Part shown: positions 9,418-18,775 of the stretch, one piece after another
Layout: every line of letters starts with the position of its first letter
Position numbering within the stretch: the first letter of the stretch is position 1
DNA from: Muricomes sp049840515
GTDB taxonomy: Bacteria > Bacillota > Clostridia > Lachnospirales > Lachnospiraceae
DNA: 64,000 nt
Assembly (NCBI GenBank): GCA_049840515.1
Contig: JASGKW010000014.1
Coordinates: 1-64,000 of the forward strand
Direction: 5' to 3'
Translations under genes and position numbers: made by a program
Notes under the pieces: model-generated
Seen by the model: only the letters and a program-made list of their open reading frames with translations
Databases searched by the model: none
Told to the model about the DNA's origin: nothing

Positions 9418-9951
9418 ATGGGTGTGTTTGATAAATTTTTGGACATCATGAAGTTGAATGATGATGAGTATGATGATGACGATTTCTATGATGATGAATT
9501 TGATAATGATGAATTTGATGAAAAACCGCGTCGTTCTCTGTTTGGAAAGAAAAGCAGCAGAGATGAGTACGACGATTTTGATATTCAGGAGGATAGAAAG
9601 TTTGCACCGGCAAGCAGCAAGGTGACTCCTATGCGCCAGCCTGCATCCAGAAGAAATGCAAATATGGAAGTCTGTGTAGTGAAACCCACATCAGTTGATG
9701 ATTCAAGGGAAATCACAGAGACTTTGCTGGCAGGACGTACCGTTATTTTGAATCTGGAAGGTATGGACTTAGAGATAGCACAGCGCATTATTGATTTTAT
9801 TTCCGGTGCGACATTTGCTATCAGCGGAAATCTTCAGAAGATATCTAATTATATCTTCCTTGTGACCCCCACTAACGTGGATATTTCCGGCGATTTACAG
9901 GATTTGCTGGGTGGCTCAATGGAGACAGCTAACGTAAGAGGAAGATTTTAA
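9418..9951 (+). CDS. sepF: Cell division protein SepF
   Basis: This 177-residue protein starts with a putative membrane-binding amphipathic helix (MGVFDKFLDIMKL). A very acidic linker rich in Asp, Tyr and Phe (about 15-65) follows, and the SepF/DUF552 core ends the protein (about 85-165; VVILNLEGMDLEIAQRIIDFISGA is split by the conserved glycine-rich turn). It bundles FtsZ filaments at the membrane. It lies between yggS and ylmH in the ylm cluster. The start follows an ACAGGAG site. Confidence 0.92.
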   Translation: MGVFDKFLDIMKLNDDEYDDDDFYDDEFDNDEFDEKPRRSLFGKKSSRDEYDDFDIQEDRKFAPASSKVTPMRQPASRRNANMEVCVVKPTSVDDSREITETLLAGRTVILNLEGMDLEIAQRIIDFISGATFAISGNLQKISNYIFLVTPTNVDISGDLQDLLGGSMETANVRGRF

Positions 9952-9958
9952 TTTTAAT

Positions 9959-10741
9959 ATGTTAAAGAATGAGCAATTATTGGAAAAGCGGCTGATGGAG
10001 TTGTCCAAGACAGCATATCACCGGGATATTATTACATATTCAGACTTTTTAAATTTAAATGAACTGAATATCTTGCATTCTTTGCCGAAGGACAAGCTTT
10101 ATACAAGTTATGTAACTTTTGGTGGATATGATTTAGCGGAGCGTCAGATGGCAGCATTCTTACCTGATGCTCTTTCTTTTAGTGGAAGTGATGCTGTAAA
10201 CATGGAGAGCCTCGGCTTTCCTTTTTCTGCTGTCAATATTGAGCCTCTCCACGAAAAATATTCTCAGGAGCTGACACACAGGGACTATTTGGGCGCAATT
10301 CTTAATTTGGGGATTGACCGTTCAAAATTGGGGGATATTCTTGTTGAGGGGAAAAATGCAGTGCTCTTCATCTACAGCGGACTGGAAGATTTTCTGCTGG
10401 ATGAACTGACCCGGGTAAAGCATACAAGTGTCACCCTTCACAAAGTAAGCCTGAGTGATTATCAATATTCTCCCCGTATTGAGGAGATAAAAGGTACTGT
10501 CGCATCAGTTCGCCTGGACAGCCTCCTTTCTCTGGCGTTTGTCTCCTCGCGGACAAAACTTGGAGGGCTGATTGAAGGTGCTAAAGTATTTGTAAATGGA
10601 AAGATTATGACAACAAATTCCTACCAGGTGAAAGAAGAGGATGTTATTTCTGTCAGAGGGATGGGAAAATTTAAATATAAAGGAACTTTATCAAGGACGA
10701 AGAAGAATCGCATTTTTGTAGTGCTTCACAAATATGTATAA
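9959..10741 (+). CDS. ylmH: YlmH-type RNA-binding protein with S4 domain
   Basis: This 260-residue protein has an N-terminal YlmH domain and a C-terminal S4 RNA-binding domain (about 180-245) with VRLDSLLSLAFVSSRTKL, AKVFVNGKIM and VISVRGMGKFKY. In Bacillus the homologue acts in ribosome quality control by binding stalled large subunits. It starts seven bases after sepF and is followed by lspA after 12 bases. Confidence 0.92.
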   Translation: MLKNEQLLEKRLMELSKTAYHRDIITYSDFLNLNELNILHSLPKDKLYTSYVTFGGYDLAERQMAAFLPDALSFSGSDAVNMESLGFPFSAVNIEPLHEKYSQELTHRDYLGAILNLGIDRSKLGDILVEGKNAVLFIYSGLEDFLLDELTRVKHTSVTLHKVSLSDYQYSPRIEEIKGTVASVRLDSLLSLAFVSSRTKLGGLIEGAKVFVNGKIMTTNSYQVKEEDVISVRGMGKFKYKGTLSRTKKNRIFVVLHKYV

Positions 10742-10753
10742 GAAGGAAAAATC

Positions 10754-11287
10754 ATGAGAGATAAAAAGACAAAATCTATTCAAAGCTATTTTCTGGCAGT
10801 TATTGGAGTTGGAGTTCTTATTGCGTTGGATCAGTTTACAAAATGGCTGGCTGTCCTGAATTTAAGAAATCAGGCATCTTTCATTATATGGAAAGGTGTA
10901 TTTAAGCTGGAATATCTGGAAAACCGGGGAGCAGCTTTCGGAATTATGCAGAATAAGCAGATTTTCTTTGCAGTGGGGGCGGTACTGATTATAGGTGTAA
11001 TTGCCTTTATGTATGGGAAAATGCCTCACACTTCCCGCTTTTATCTGCTTCGCATATGTTCAGTCATGTTATGTGCCGGTGCAATAGGAAATCTGATTGA
11101 CAGAGTCCGTCAGAATTATGTGGTGGATTTTTTATATTTTGAACTGATAGATTTCCCGATTTTTAATGTAGCGGACTGCTACGTGGTTATTTCCTGTATT
11201 TTATTTGCATTTTCAATCTTATTTTATTACAAAGAAGATGAGCTGAACTGTTTCAAGCTGAAGAGAGGACAGGAACAGAAAGGATAA
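10754..11287 (+). CDS. lspA: Lipoprotein signal peptidase (signal peptidase II)
   Basis: This 177-residue membrane protein has four hydrophobic segments and the two catalytic aspartates in GNLIDRVR and FNVADCYVV, plus the family motif LENRGAAFGI. It cleaves prolipoproteins before the lipidated cysteine; several lipoproteins are encoded here (the carboxypeptidase and the solute-binding protein). The start follows AGAAGGAAAAATC. It lies five bases from rluD, as in many Firmicutes. Confidence 0.95.
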   Translation: MRDKKTKSIQSYFLAVIGVGVLIALDQFTKWLAVLNLRNQASFIIWKGVFKLEYLENRGAAFGIMQNKQIFFAVGAVLIIGVIAFMYGKMPHTSRFYLLRICSVMLCAGAIGNLIDRVRQNYVVDFLYFELIDFPIFNVADCYVVISCILFAFSILFYYKEDELNCFKLKRGQEQKG

Positions 11288-11292
11288 AACAA

Positions 11293-12198
11293 ATGGAAGA
11301 ATTGTATTTTACAGCAGATGAACAGGGCATAAGGCTTGACAAGTTCCTCTCCAATGCTGTTCCTGACAGCTCCAGGTCCTATATTCAGAAGCTTATTGAA
11401 AACGGTTCGGTGACTGTCAATGGACAGCGTATTAAATCTAATTATAAAACCAGCGCCGGGGACCAGATTAAATTGTGTCTGCCTGAGCCGGAAACTCTGG
11501 ATATTATGCCGGAGGACATTCCTCTTGATATTTTATATGAGGATGACGATATTCTGGTTATCAATAAACCTAAAGGCATGGTGGTGCATCCTGCCCCCGG
11601 GCATTACAGCGGAACTCTTGTGAATGCTGTAATGTTCCACTGCAGAGACAATTTGTCCGGCATCAATGGAGTGTTGAGACCCGGGATTGTGCACAGAATA
11701 GATAAGGATACCACAGGCTCTCTTCTGATCTGCAAAAATGATATTTCCCACAGAAAACTGGCAGAACAATTAAAAGACCACAATATTACAAGGAAATATC
11801 ACGCCATCGTCCACGGCAATTTAAAAAGTGATGAGGGGACTATCGATGCCCTTATAGGCCGTAATCCTACAGACCGAAAAAAAATGAGTGTCCATCCCTC
11901 CCATGGCCGCGATGCAGTTACACACTACAAAGTGCTGGAACGGTTTGGAAACTTCACATATATAGAGTGTGAGCTGGAGACAGGGCGGACACATCAAATC
12001 AGAGTTCATATGGCGAGTATCCGTCACCCAATATTGGGAGATACTGTTTATGGACCGGCAAAATGTCCTTTTAAATTGGAAGGGCAGACTCTTCACGCAA
12101 AGATTTTAGGGATACACCATCCGTCCACCGGCGAATATATGGAATTTGATGCCCCACTTCCGGAATATTTTTTACAGCTTTTGAATAAGCTGAGATGA
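11293..12198 (+). CDS. rluD: Ribosomal large subunit pseudouridine synthase, RluD family
   Basis: This 301-residue protein has an N-terminal S4 domain (GIRLDKFLSN, YIQKLIENGSVTVNG) and a C-terminal pseudouridine synthase domain with the catalytic aspartate in VHRIDKDTTGSLL and the RTHQIRVHMA motif. It isomerises uridines in 23S rRNA. The neighbour lspA and the S4 plus catalytic layout fit the YlyB/RluD group; the exact target site cannot be told from the sequence. Confidence 0.93.
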   Translation: MEELYFTADEQGIRLDKFLSNAVPDSSRSYIQKLIENGSVTVNGQRIKSNYKTSAGDQIKLCLPEPETLDIMPEDIPLDILYEDDDILVINKPKGMVVHPAPGHYSGTLVNAVMFHCRDNLSGINGVLRPGIVHRIDKDTTGSLLICKNDISHRKLAEQLKDHNITRKYHAIVHGNLKSDEGTIDALIGRNPTDRKKMSVHPSHGRDAVTHYKVLERFGNFTYIECELETGRTHQIRVHMASIRHPILGDTVYGPAKCPFKLEGQTLHAKILGIHHPSTGEYMEFDAPLPEYFLQLLNKLR

Positions 12199-12213
12199 TA
12201 CTTAAGGAAATAT

Positions 12214-12243
12214 TTGAACGTTAACCATTTTATGTGGTATAAT
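12214..12243 (+). promoter_or_regulatory. Sigma-A-type promoter of the cytidylate-kinase-like gene
   Basis: TTGAAC (12214-12219) and TATAAT (12238-12243) are separated by 18 bases in the gap between rluD and the next gene. The start codon lies about 50 bases downstream. Confidence 0.65.
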
Positions 12244-12295
12244 ATGAATGAAAGAACAAGAGATGCCTGTTTAACGTAAAGGAGAGTGACCTACT

Positions 12296-12943
12296 ATGAA
12301 AACAAATACGATTATTACAATTGGCAGACAGTTCGGCAGTGCAGGCCGGGAAATTGGAAACAAAGTTGCTGAACATTTCGGAATTAAATTATATGATAAG
12401 GAAATGCTGGCAAGGGCGGCTAAGGAAAGTGGGATTTGTGAAGAGATTTTTGAGAGTCATGATGAAAAGCCTACAAATAGTTTTTTGTACTCTTTGGTAA
12501 TGGATACTTATTCTATGGGATACTCCGGCAGTACATACGCGGATATGCCTATCAATCACAAAGTATTTCTGGCACAATTTGATGCAATTAAAAAGATTGC
12601 GGATGAGGGCCCCTGTATTTTGGTTGGCCGGTGTGCAGATTATGCCCTGGAATCCTATGACAATGTGGTCAGCGTATTTATACATGCAGATTTAGAAACA
12701 CGTATCCGCAGAATTGCACGCATATATGATCTGACAGATGCCAAGGCGAAGGATATGATTGTCAAGACAGACAAAAAGCGCTCAAGCTATTATAATTATT
12801 ACAGCAATAAAAAATGGTCAGATTCTGAAAGCTATGAGTTATGCCTGAACAGTGGTGCACTCGGTGTGGATGGCACAGCAAAGGCCATTGAACAGTATAT
12901 CATGCTGAAAGAGAGCATTGCAGCGGCAGAGAGAAAACTTTAA
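12296..12943 (+). CDS. Cytidylate-kinase-like family protein
   Basis: This 215-residue protein opens with ITIGRQFGSAGREIGNKVAEHFG, a P-loop of the AAA_26/cytidylate kinase-like family, and later has GPCILVGRCADY and a basic lid region (RIRRIARIYDLTD). The family is common in Clostridia and is usually distinct from the genuine Cmk, so the substrate is uncertain. It has its own promoter at 12214-12243 and ends at a strong terminator, so it is a single-gene transcript. Confidence 0.85.
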   Translation: MKTNTIITIGRQFGSAGREIGNKVAEHFGIKLYDKEMLARAAKESGICEEIFESHDEKPTNSFLYSLVMDTYSMGYSGSTYADMPINHKVFLAQFDAIKKIADEGPCILVGRCADYALESYDNVVSVFIHADLETRIRRIARIYDLTDAKAKDMIVKTDKKRSSYYNYYSNKKWSDSESYELCLNSGALGVDGTAKAIEQYIMLKESIAAAERKL

Positions 12944-12971
12944 ATAGACGTTAATATAAAAGTTAGCAATG

Positions 12972-13020
12972 GAAATAAAGCATCCAGGAACAAACAATTT
13001 GTTCTCGAATGCTTTATTTC
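12972..13020. terminator. Bidirectional Rho-independent terminator
   Basis: A long interrupted inverted repeat pairs GAAATAAAGCAT (from 12972) with ATGCTTTATTTC (to 13020), with the inner arms GAACAAA and TTTGTTC. The A/T-rich outer arms can supply a U-tract in either direction, so it can end both the kinase-like gene (+) and the recombinase gene (-). Confidence 0.75.
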
Positions 13021-13097
13021 TATTTATGCATTATACAGTGCGATTTTCGTGGTATAAGGTTTGGTTTTGGATGCTCTTTGTTTTCGCAAAAATTTAT

Positions 13098-14168
13098 TTA
13101 TGGTTCTCTTAACTTTACAGCTCCAGCGGCCTGCCTGCGGCGGTTTTCATCAATAGCAGCATAGTGTTTTTTTGTTGTATTTACATCTTTGTGTCCCAGG
13201 ACATCTGCGACAAGGTAGATATCACCAGTTTCTTTATATAAAGATGTGCCATATGTACTGCGCAGCTTGTGAGGGGTAATCTTCTTATTTGGAGTAATCT
13301 GCTGCGAGTATTTCTTTACCATGTTCTCCACAGCCTGTACGCCCATACGCCGACGCTGAGTGGAGAGAAAAAGAGCATTCTCATGGCCGGATAGCGGGAC
13401 AGTGTTTTTTCTTGTAGTATAGAGATACATTTTCAATGCATTTTCAACTTCATCACCAAAGTAGACAACCATTTCATTGCCGCCTTTTCGGGTCACTTTA
13501 ATTCCATTGTTTTTAAAATCCACATCTGCCACATCCAGCCCCACACATTCGGAAACCCGGATTCCGGTTCCCAGCAGTAAAGTCAGAATGGCGAGGTCCC
13601 TGTTTTTAGTTTTCTCAAAGTAGATTTTCTTCTGCCCGGTCAAATCATCCCCTCCATGCTCCACATATTCCAGGAGAGACGCAACCTCATCGGTATCCAG
13701 ACGGATAATCGCTTTATCATGCAGCTTAGGCATATCCACCAGCAAAGTTGGATTCTTTTGTATGGCCTGCCGCTTAAAGAAGTATGCATAAAAGCTTCTC
13801 AGGGCAGACATTTTGCGGGCAAGACCTTTTTCCGTATTGGTAATCTGTTTGTCCTCAGGGCCTTTATAGACCTTCAAATATTCCTGATATTCCTCAATAT
13901 CCACAGGTTCAATGCGGTCCAGATCCTGCACAGTAAACATATCCATTGTATGATTTTTATACACCGGATTATTCTCTAATAGAAAATGAAAGAATATTCT
14001 AATATCATAGGCATAGGATATTCGAGTCCTGGGGGAAGTCTTTGGCTCTATAGCGCGGAAATAATCACGTGCAAAGGAAGGCATTGTCTGAAGAATTTCT
14101 CGAAGCCGCAAAGTATTATCAATGTAAGCTTGTTCATGATATGTTTTAGTGTCTTTATTATTTGACAT
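13098..14168 (-). CDS. Tyrosine recombinase, XerC/XerD type
   Basis: This 356-residue protein has an N-terminal SAM-like DNA-binding domain (about 30-150) and a C-terminal catalytic domain with all active-site residues: Arg in GTGIRVSECVGL, Lys in VTRKGGNE, HxxR in TPHKLRSTYG, His in LGHKDVN and Tyr in TKKHYAAID. The start has AGGAGGATTTTTAA before it. No phage or transposon genes and no att-like repeats are visible nearby. The position beside the lexA pair is shared by related genomes as I recall, so a chromosomal role is more likely than a mobile element. Whether it is the dif recombinase cannot be told. Confidence 0.88.
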   Translation of the reverse strand: MSNNKDTKTYHEQAYIDNTLRLREILQTMPSFARDYFRAIEPKTSPRTRISYAYDIRIFFHFLLENNPVYKNHTMDMFTVQDLDRIEPVDIEEYQEYLKVYKGPEDKQITNTEKGLARKMSALRSFYAYFFKRQAIQKNPTLLVDMPKLHDKAIIRLDTDEVASLLEYVEHGGDDLTGQKKIYFEKTKNRDLAILTLLLGTGIRVSECVGLDVADVDFKNNGIKVTRKGGNEMVVYFGDEVENALKMYLYTTRKNTVPLSGHENALFLSTQRRRMGVQAVENMVKKYSQQITPNKKITPHKLRSTYGTSLYKETGDIYLVADVLGHKDVNTTKKHYAAIDENRRRQAAGAVKLREP

Positions 14169-14436
14169 TTAAAAATCCTCCTGATATATGACTGCAATTT
14201 ATCTTATTAGTAATTTAATAATTATACCATATTGTGGATTTTGCGTCTATATCTTTTGGAAAAATCAGTATTTGTCGTATAGATATATTTATATCTCATC
14301 CTAAAACAAATGAGACGATATATTTAGAAATAGGGAGTATTTCTATATACCGTCTCTGGGTGAGTTTTATATATCATATATGTAGGGGTTACATATTGAT
14401 ACCGTTATTTAATTCGTAAACATTATTGAAATTTGT

Positions 14437-14829
14437 TTACTCCTGGGCAAACTGAATATCATTATACGCAATTGTCAAATGTTGCCCTGCATGTATTTTA
14501 TCTGAATTCAGAGAATTCATTTCTTTTAAAGCATCCACATAGTCAGGTATGGATGTGTAATCATCCGTAATATATAATTCAGCTATATCCCACAGTGTAT
14601 CACCGGACTGTATCACAATGCTTTTGTAATATTTGAAATTGACTGGCTGTTCCTCACGGCTGCCATGTGCTGAACTGAGGATATTCCCAAAGGCGGCACA
14701 TGTGGCAAAGACAACAAAAACCGTCACAAGACATGTAATAATCAGACGGCGCAATTGAATATCGCTTCTCACAATATCTGTTTTCAAATCACTTCTATTA
14801 TTTCTTATTAGCATATCATTCCCTCTCAT
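14437..14829 (-). CDS. LysM-containing membrane protein, YneA-like SOS division suppressor
   Basis: This 130-residue protein has a single membrane span (about 28-50) and an external LysM domain at the C-terminus (about 70-122; VIQSGDTLWDIAELYI and KIHAGQHLTIAY). The size, topology and divergent pairing with lexA match YneA of Bacillus, which blocks division during DNA damage. The promoter has consensus TTGACA (complement at 14916-14921) and TATAAT (complement at 14893-14898) with 17 bases between, and a LexA-like box lies between them. The ribosome site AGGAGGG is seven bases before ATG 14829. YneA function is inferred from context. Confidence 0.8.
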   Translation of the reverse strand: MRGNDMLIRNNRSDLKTDIVRSDIQLRRLIITCLVTVFVVFATCAAFGNILSSAHGSREEQPVNFKYYKSIVIQSGDTLWDIAELYITDDYTSIPDYVDALKEMNSLNSDKIHAGQHLTIAYNDIQFAQE

Positions 14830-14867
14830 TGTACTGCCCTCCTTTTAAAATAACTGCTCAATGTCTG

Positions 14868-14993
14868 CGAACATTCGTTCCTTATGTTTCAAATTATAAT
14901 ACAAGAACAAATGTTTGTCAATACTTTTGATGGAAAATTACGAACATATTTTCGCAACAAGTGTTTGCTTTTTGGACATATATATGGTAGAAT
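14868..14993. promoter_or_regulatory. Divergent SOS control region with LexA boxes
   Basis: Three Firmicutes-type LexA boxes are visible. CGAACATTCGTTCC (14868-14881) lies in the leader of the LysM gene. AGAACAAATGTTTG (14904-14917) lies between its -35 and -10. A weaker GCAACAAGTGTTTG (14954-14967) overlaps the -35 of the lexA promoter (TTGCTT 14965-14970, 17 bases, TAGAAT 14988-14993). A half-matching CGAACATATTTTCG lies at 14941-14954. The Bacillus consensus is CGAACRNRYGTTYC. LexA should therefore repress both genes. Confidence 0.8.
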
Positions 14994-15047
14994 ATTTAAA
15001 AGAATATGGAGAATCCGGAAAAAAGTGGATTGAAAAAGGAGGATTAC

Positions 15048-15662
15048 ATGTCACAGGGCAAGATCAGCAAGAAACAGTTAGAAATATTAGAATACATAAA
15101 GTCACAAATACTGGAAAGGGGATTCCCGCCTGCAGTGCGTGAGATTTGTGAAGCGGTGAATCTGAAGTCCACCTCTTCTGTGCACTCTCACCTTGAGACT
15201 CTCGAAAAGAATGGTTATATAAGAAGAGACCCCACAAAACCGCGTGCAATCGAGATTTTGGATGATATATTCAATCTCACAAGGCGTGAGGTTGTAAATG
15301 TTCCGCTGCTTGGAAGTGTTGCTGCCGGAGAGCCTTTGTTTGCCCAGGAGAATATTGAGAACTACTTCCCCATCCCCATGGAATTTATGCCAAACGACCA
15401 GACTTTTATGCTGCGGGTAAAGGGAGAAAGTATGATCAATGCAGGCATTCTCAATGGGGACATGATTCTGGTCCAACAGGCACAGACCGCCTCCAATGGA
15501 GATATGGTTGTTGCTCTCGTGGAGGATGGTGCCACAGTAAAGACATTTTACAAGGAAAAGGGATTTTACCGGCTTCAGCCTGAAAATGATGACATGGACC
15601 CTATTATTGTAAAAGAAGTATCTATTCTTGGAAAAGTGATTGGTGTTTTTCGTTTTTTCTAA
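15048..15662 (+). CDS. lexA: SOS repressor LexA
   Basis: This 204-residue protein has an N-terminal winged-helix domain (PPAVREICEAVNLKSTSSVHSHL) and a C-terminal S24 peptidase domain. Its self-cleavage site is Ala-Gly in SVAAGEP, with catalytic Ser in VKGESM and Lys in DGATVKTF. I chose ATG 15048 because AAAGGAGG precedes it by seven bases; the frame extends up to 15006 without a ribosome site. RecA filaments trigger its self-cleavage. It probably regulates itself through the boxes at 14868-14993. Confidence 0.95.
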   Translation: MSQGKISKKQLEILEYIKSQILERGFPPAVREICEAVNLKSTSSVHSHLETLEKNGYIRRDPTKPRAIEILDDIFNLTRREVVNVPLLGSVAAGEPLFAQENIENYFPIPMEFMPNDQTFMLRVKGESMINAGILNGDMILVQQAQTASNGDMVVALVEDGATVKTFYKEKGFYRLQPENDDMDPIIVKEVSILGKVIGVFRFF

Positions 15663-15678
15663 AAACCCATTAAAATTT

Positions 15679-15728
15679 GAGGACATCGCAAAAGTCACTC
15701 TGTATCTGATGACTTCTTCGATGTCCTC
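15679..15728. terminator. Terminator after lexA
   Basis: GAGGACATCG (15679-15688) pairs with CGATGTCCTC (15719-15728), with further pairing of AAGTCA and TGACTT inside. The T-tract on the plus side is weak, but A-rich sequence upstream gives a U-tract for the minus strand, so it may mainly serve the convergent GGDEF-EAL gene. Confidence 0.6.
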
Positions 15729-15743
15729 CCAAAAACTAATAAG

Positions 15744-18737
15744 TTATTCTTTTAAATATCCTGATATTTTTCTTATCTCTTTGACCACATCCTCATTAAT
15801 CAGCGGAGGTTCAGCGTAAGGACGCGCAAGATAATAACCCTGCAGATAATCTACCCCTAATTCGATTGCTTTACTCATCTCCTGCTCAGTTTCAATGCCT
15901 TCAGCTATGATCTTAATATCCCGCTCTTTTGCGTAGGAAATTATGTTTTCTACAATCTTCTGCTTATCAATATTTATGTGAATTTCTGAAATAATTTCTT
16001 TGTCAATTTTAATGTATTTTGGGGCAAGTTCAAGGAGAACACGCTCTCCGTTGTACCCGCTTCCGTAGTCATCCAGAGCAAAATCTGAGTTCCACCGGTC
16101 TACGAGAATCCTCTTTGCGTCCATAGCATCTCTGTTGATTTGTGAATCTTCTGTGATCTCAAAGACAAAATGGTCCAGATATCCTTCACATTTTTCTTCA
16201 ATAAATTGTATTGTCTGGTCATTTAATTTATAATCAGCCAGTGAATTGACAAAAATCTTGCAGTCCTGAGAAATAAAACTATTTTTTACATATTGTATAT
16301 ATGTAAGAGAAGCCTTTTTCCAGGTCAACTCTTCTATTTTATCCAACTTGTGCTCTTCTTTGGCTATGGACAATATGTCATTCGGCTTTCTTAAGTTAGG
16401 CATAGTTCCTCTCATGAGCGCTTCATAGGCAAAAATGTTACCTGTATGGGCATCGGCAATCGGCTGGAAATAATATTCTAGCTTTTCATATTCTATCAGT
16501 TCAGAAAGCTCCCTGCGGTTTTGCGATATATATTCTTCGCTATAGTATGCACCAATGTCGAAATCACTGATTTCTCCTTTTGATGAATGTTTCACCTGAT
16601 ACATTGCAAAGTCAGAATAGCGCTGAAGCTGTTCGTAATTGGTGGAATCCTTGGGATACCAGGATATTCCGCCTGACATCTTGATTTTTCTCGGCTTGCC
16701 AGAGGAAAGAAAGATATATTCTGTATCCAGACCCTCTTTGAGTTTCAGCAGCACCTGGCTAATTTCATCTTCCGTTTCATACCCATAAAAAAACAGATAG
16801 AACTCATCCCCTGAAATCCGGGCTATAATCGTATCAGGAGGGGTATATTTCTTGAAGCCGGCTGCTGCAGCCTGAATATATTTATCACCGTAATCATGCC
16901 CATAGTTGTCATTAATATATTTGAGATTATCCAAGTCCATCATAACTAATGCGGCCTTTTTTAAATGGCTCTCACCCTTTTCAAAAAGCCTGGGAATGAT
17001 TCTCAGAAATGCTCTTCTATTTCTCAGACCTGTGAGCAGATCATGGTCTCTTTCATGTTCAATAAGCTGCTTTTCGCGGATTGTTTTTGTGATATCTTCC
17101 GCAACGCCTATAACCCTCTCATCTTCCACTTTGGAATAACTGAGCCTGATATAGCTGTCTTGTTCTCCGCAAGGGACTTTATATAGAGTATATTCATCTG
17201 TCTTTTCTATTTTATAGACATCCAGCTCCTCCTCCAAATGATACTGAAATGAGTGGACATTCAAAGTCTGGGTGCATATTTCATTTTTACCAAAGATATT
17301 GAAGAAGCCATCCGTAATAAACAATGTCCCGGTTATCTGATTCATTTCAAACCCTGCAATCCTCACACTTGCCTTATTCAAAATCTGAGTGAACTTTGTT
17401 GCAGAATTGATGACATCACGGCTCAGTTTTTCGATGGAAACTTCCATTTGGTCGAACTCGTAGATATTGGTTCTGGGAAGGTGAATTTTGTTATAGGTAT
17501 CTAAGTCCTGCATATTTTTAGAAACCAGGTGGATAGGTCTTGTTATCATCAAACTCACAATAATACTGCCGCAAATGCCCAGAATAATAGTAAGGAAAAT
17601 TGCGATAGCTATATAAGAAAGAATATGAGTGGAAAACTCAGTAATATCCCTATCTTTTACAACTCCGGCAAGCCCCCATCGTTCAGATTCAAAAGGCCCA
17701 TTAGAATCGTACAACTGGAGATACTCGATATCCATAAAATATTGACTTTCGTCCTTGGATTGATACCAAAGTGTTCCGTCTTCATGAGTTTTTACTTTAA
17801 AAGGCTGCATGACAGGCATGACTTTATCATCTGATGAGAAAATAGTCCGATAATTTTCACTGTCTTCATCTTTGATAATTAATGAATATACAGTATCCTT
17901 GTTCTCCATCAATTCCTCAGCGGGAAGCAGCGAGGACAGATAATCTAATGTGACTTCCACCCCAATCACGCCGTAAGTGTGTCCCTTTGAGGTGATAAGA
18001 GGCAGTGTATAAGAAATGACAGATTTGTTGTTTCCCTTAACTTTGTAAGTTGGCGTCCAGTACCCCAGCTCAGACAAGGAGGACGCATTGGGGTTGTTGT
18101 AACTTTGTTCCTGGGGATTTAAAAGCATATCATAAAGTCCAGGCATATCAGAAGAAAACTCAAACTGAGGTTTCCACGAGCTGTCAGTTGCAACATCCAG
18201 ATTGTGTACGAGCGGAACGGAGCCCACCTCAACTAATAAATCATTATTCTGGATGGATGGACTGGTTTCTGGTTCCAGGTCTCTGAAATAAACTCCAGGT
18301 TTGCGGAAGAAATCTTTCTTCCGCAATTCTTCCGGGACATCTGTGTTAAATATAACAAAAGCACCGGTCACTTTATTGGCGCGCAGCATACCTATTAAAT
18401 CATCAGAAATATCGGAGATAAGGGGATAACAGGCATCCGAACTTTCTCCGATATTTTCCAGATCTATACTGCCCTCTGCATCAAGTTCCTCCGCTCTCTG
18501 ATTGATAAGCTGAAGGGTCTGAGACATATTGGACCAATTGTTTATCATTTCATTCTGCAGATAGCTGGTGCGGTTAATAACTTTTCCCTGAATGATTCCT
18601 TTTACGTTGTCATTCAGTTCCTGAATTGCACCGCCAAATATAAAAGTTCCCGAGAGAAGAATAACTTCCATCAGAGTAAGGAGGACCATAGGAATTAATA
18701 TTCGCTTCAATATTGGCTGTGCTTTCTGTTGTTTCAT
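15744..18737 (-). CDS. Membrane sensor with GGDEF and EAL domains (cyclic di-GMP enzyme)
   Basis: This 997-residue protein has a membrane span near residues 12-36 and a large extracellular Cache-like sensor region (about 40-370) with YGVIGVEVTLDYLSSLLP. A second span (about 375-395), a HAMP-like linker and a PAS-like region follow. The GGDEF domain (about 570-735) has active-site ISGDEF, one change from GGDEF that is often tolerated. The EAL domain (about 750-990) has YEALMR, FEITED, DDYGSGYNG and AEGIETE, all consistent with an active phosphodiesterase. Both making and breaking of cyclic di-GMP are possible. The solute-binding lipoprotein gene at 18776 lies 38 bases upstream and may supply the sensed ligand. 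Confidence 0.9.
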   Translation of the reverse strand: MKQQKAQPILKRILIPMVLLTLMEVILLSGTFIFGGAIQELNDNVKGIIQGKVINRTSYLQNEMINNWSNMSQTLQLINQRAEELDAEGSIDLENIGESSDACYPLISDISDDLIGMLRANKVTGAFVIFNTDVPEELRKKDFFRKPGVYFRDLEPETSPSIQNNDLLVEVGSVPLVHNLDVATDSSWKPQFEFSSDMPGLYDMLLNPQEQSYNNPNASSLSELGYWTPTYKVKGNNKSVISYTLPLITSKGHTYGVIGVEVTLDYLSSLLPAEELMENKDTVYSLIIKDEDSENYRTIFSSDDKVMPVMQPFKVKTHEDGTLWYQSKDESQYFMDIEYLQLYDSNGPFESERWGLAGVVKDRDITEFSTHILSYIAIAIFLTIILGICGSIIVSLMITRPIHLVSKNMQDLDTYNKIHLPRTNIYEFDQMEVSIEKLSRDVINSATKFTQILNKASVRIAGFEMNQITGTLFITDGFFNIFGKNEICTQTLNVHSFQYHLEEELDVYKIEKTDEYTLYKVPCGEQDSYIRLSYSKVEDERVIGVAEDITKTIREKQLIEHERDHDLLTGLRNRRAFLRIIPRLFEKGESHLKKAALVMMDLDNLKYINDNYGHDYGDKYIQAAAAGFKKYTPPDTIIARISGDEFYLFFYGYETEDEISQVLLKLKEGLDTEYIFLSSGKPRKIKMSGGISWYPKDSTNYEQLQRYSDFAMYQVKHSSKGEISDFDIGAYYSEEYISQNRRELSELIEYEKLEYYFQPIADAHTGNIFAYEALMRGTMPNLRKPNDILSIAKEEHKLDKIEELTWKKASLTYIQYVKNSFISQDCKIFVNSLADYKLNDQTIQFIEEKCEGYLDHFVFEITEDSQINRDAMDAKRILVDRWNSDFALDDYGSGYNGERVLLELAPKYIKIDKEIISEIHINIDKQKIVENIISYAKERDIKIIAEGIETEQEMSKAIELGVDYLQGYYLARPYAEPPLINEDVVKEIRKISGYLKE

Positions 18738-18775
18738 ATGATTCCTGTGCCCTCCTTCCTGGAATCTTCCGACTT

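Noticed and set aside
13098..14168. Tyrosine recombinase as the integrase of a mobile element
   Set aside because: No att repeats, excision or replication genes nearby, and it lies in a conserved lexA neighbourhood far from the accessory cluster.
14169..14436. Possible small gene between the recombinase and LysM genes
   Set aside because: The only ORF there lacks a ribosome site and codon structure; the stretch looks like A/T-rich promoter sequence.
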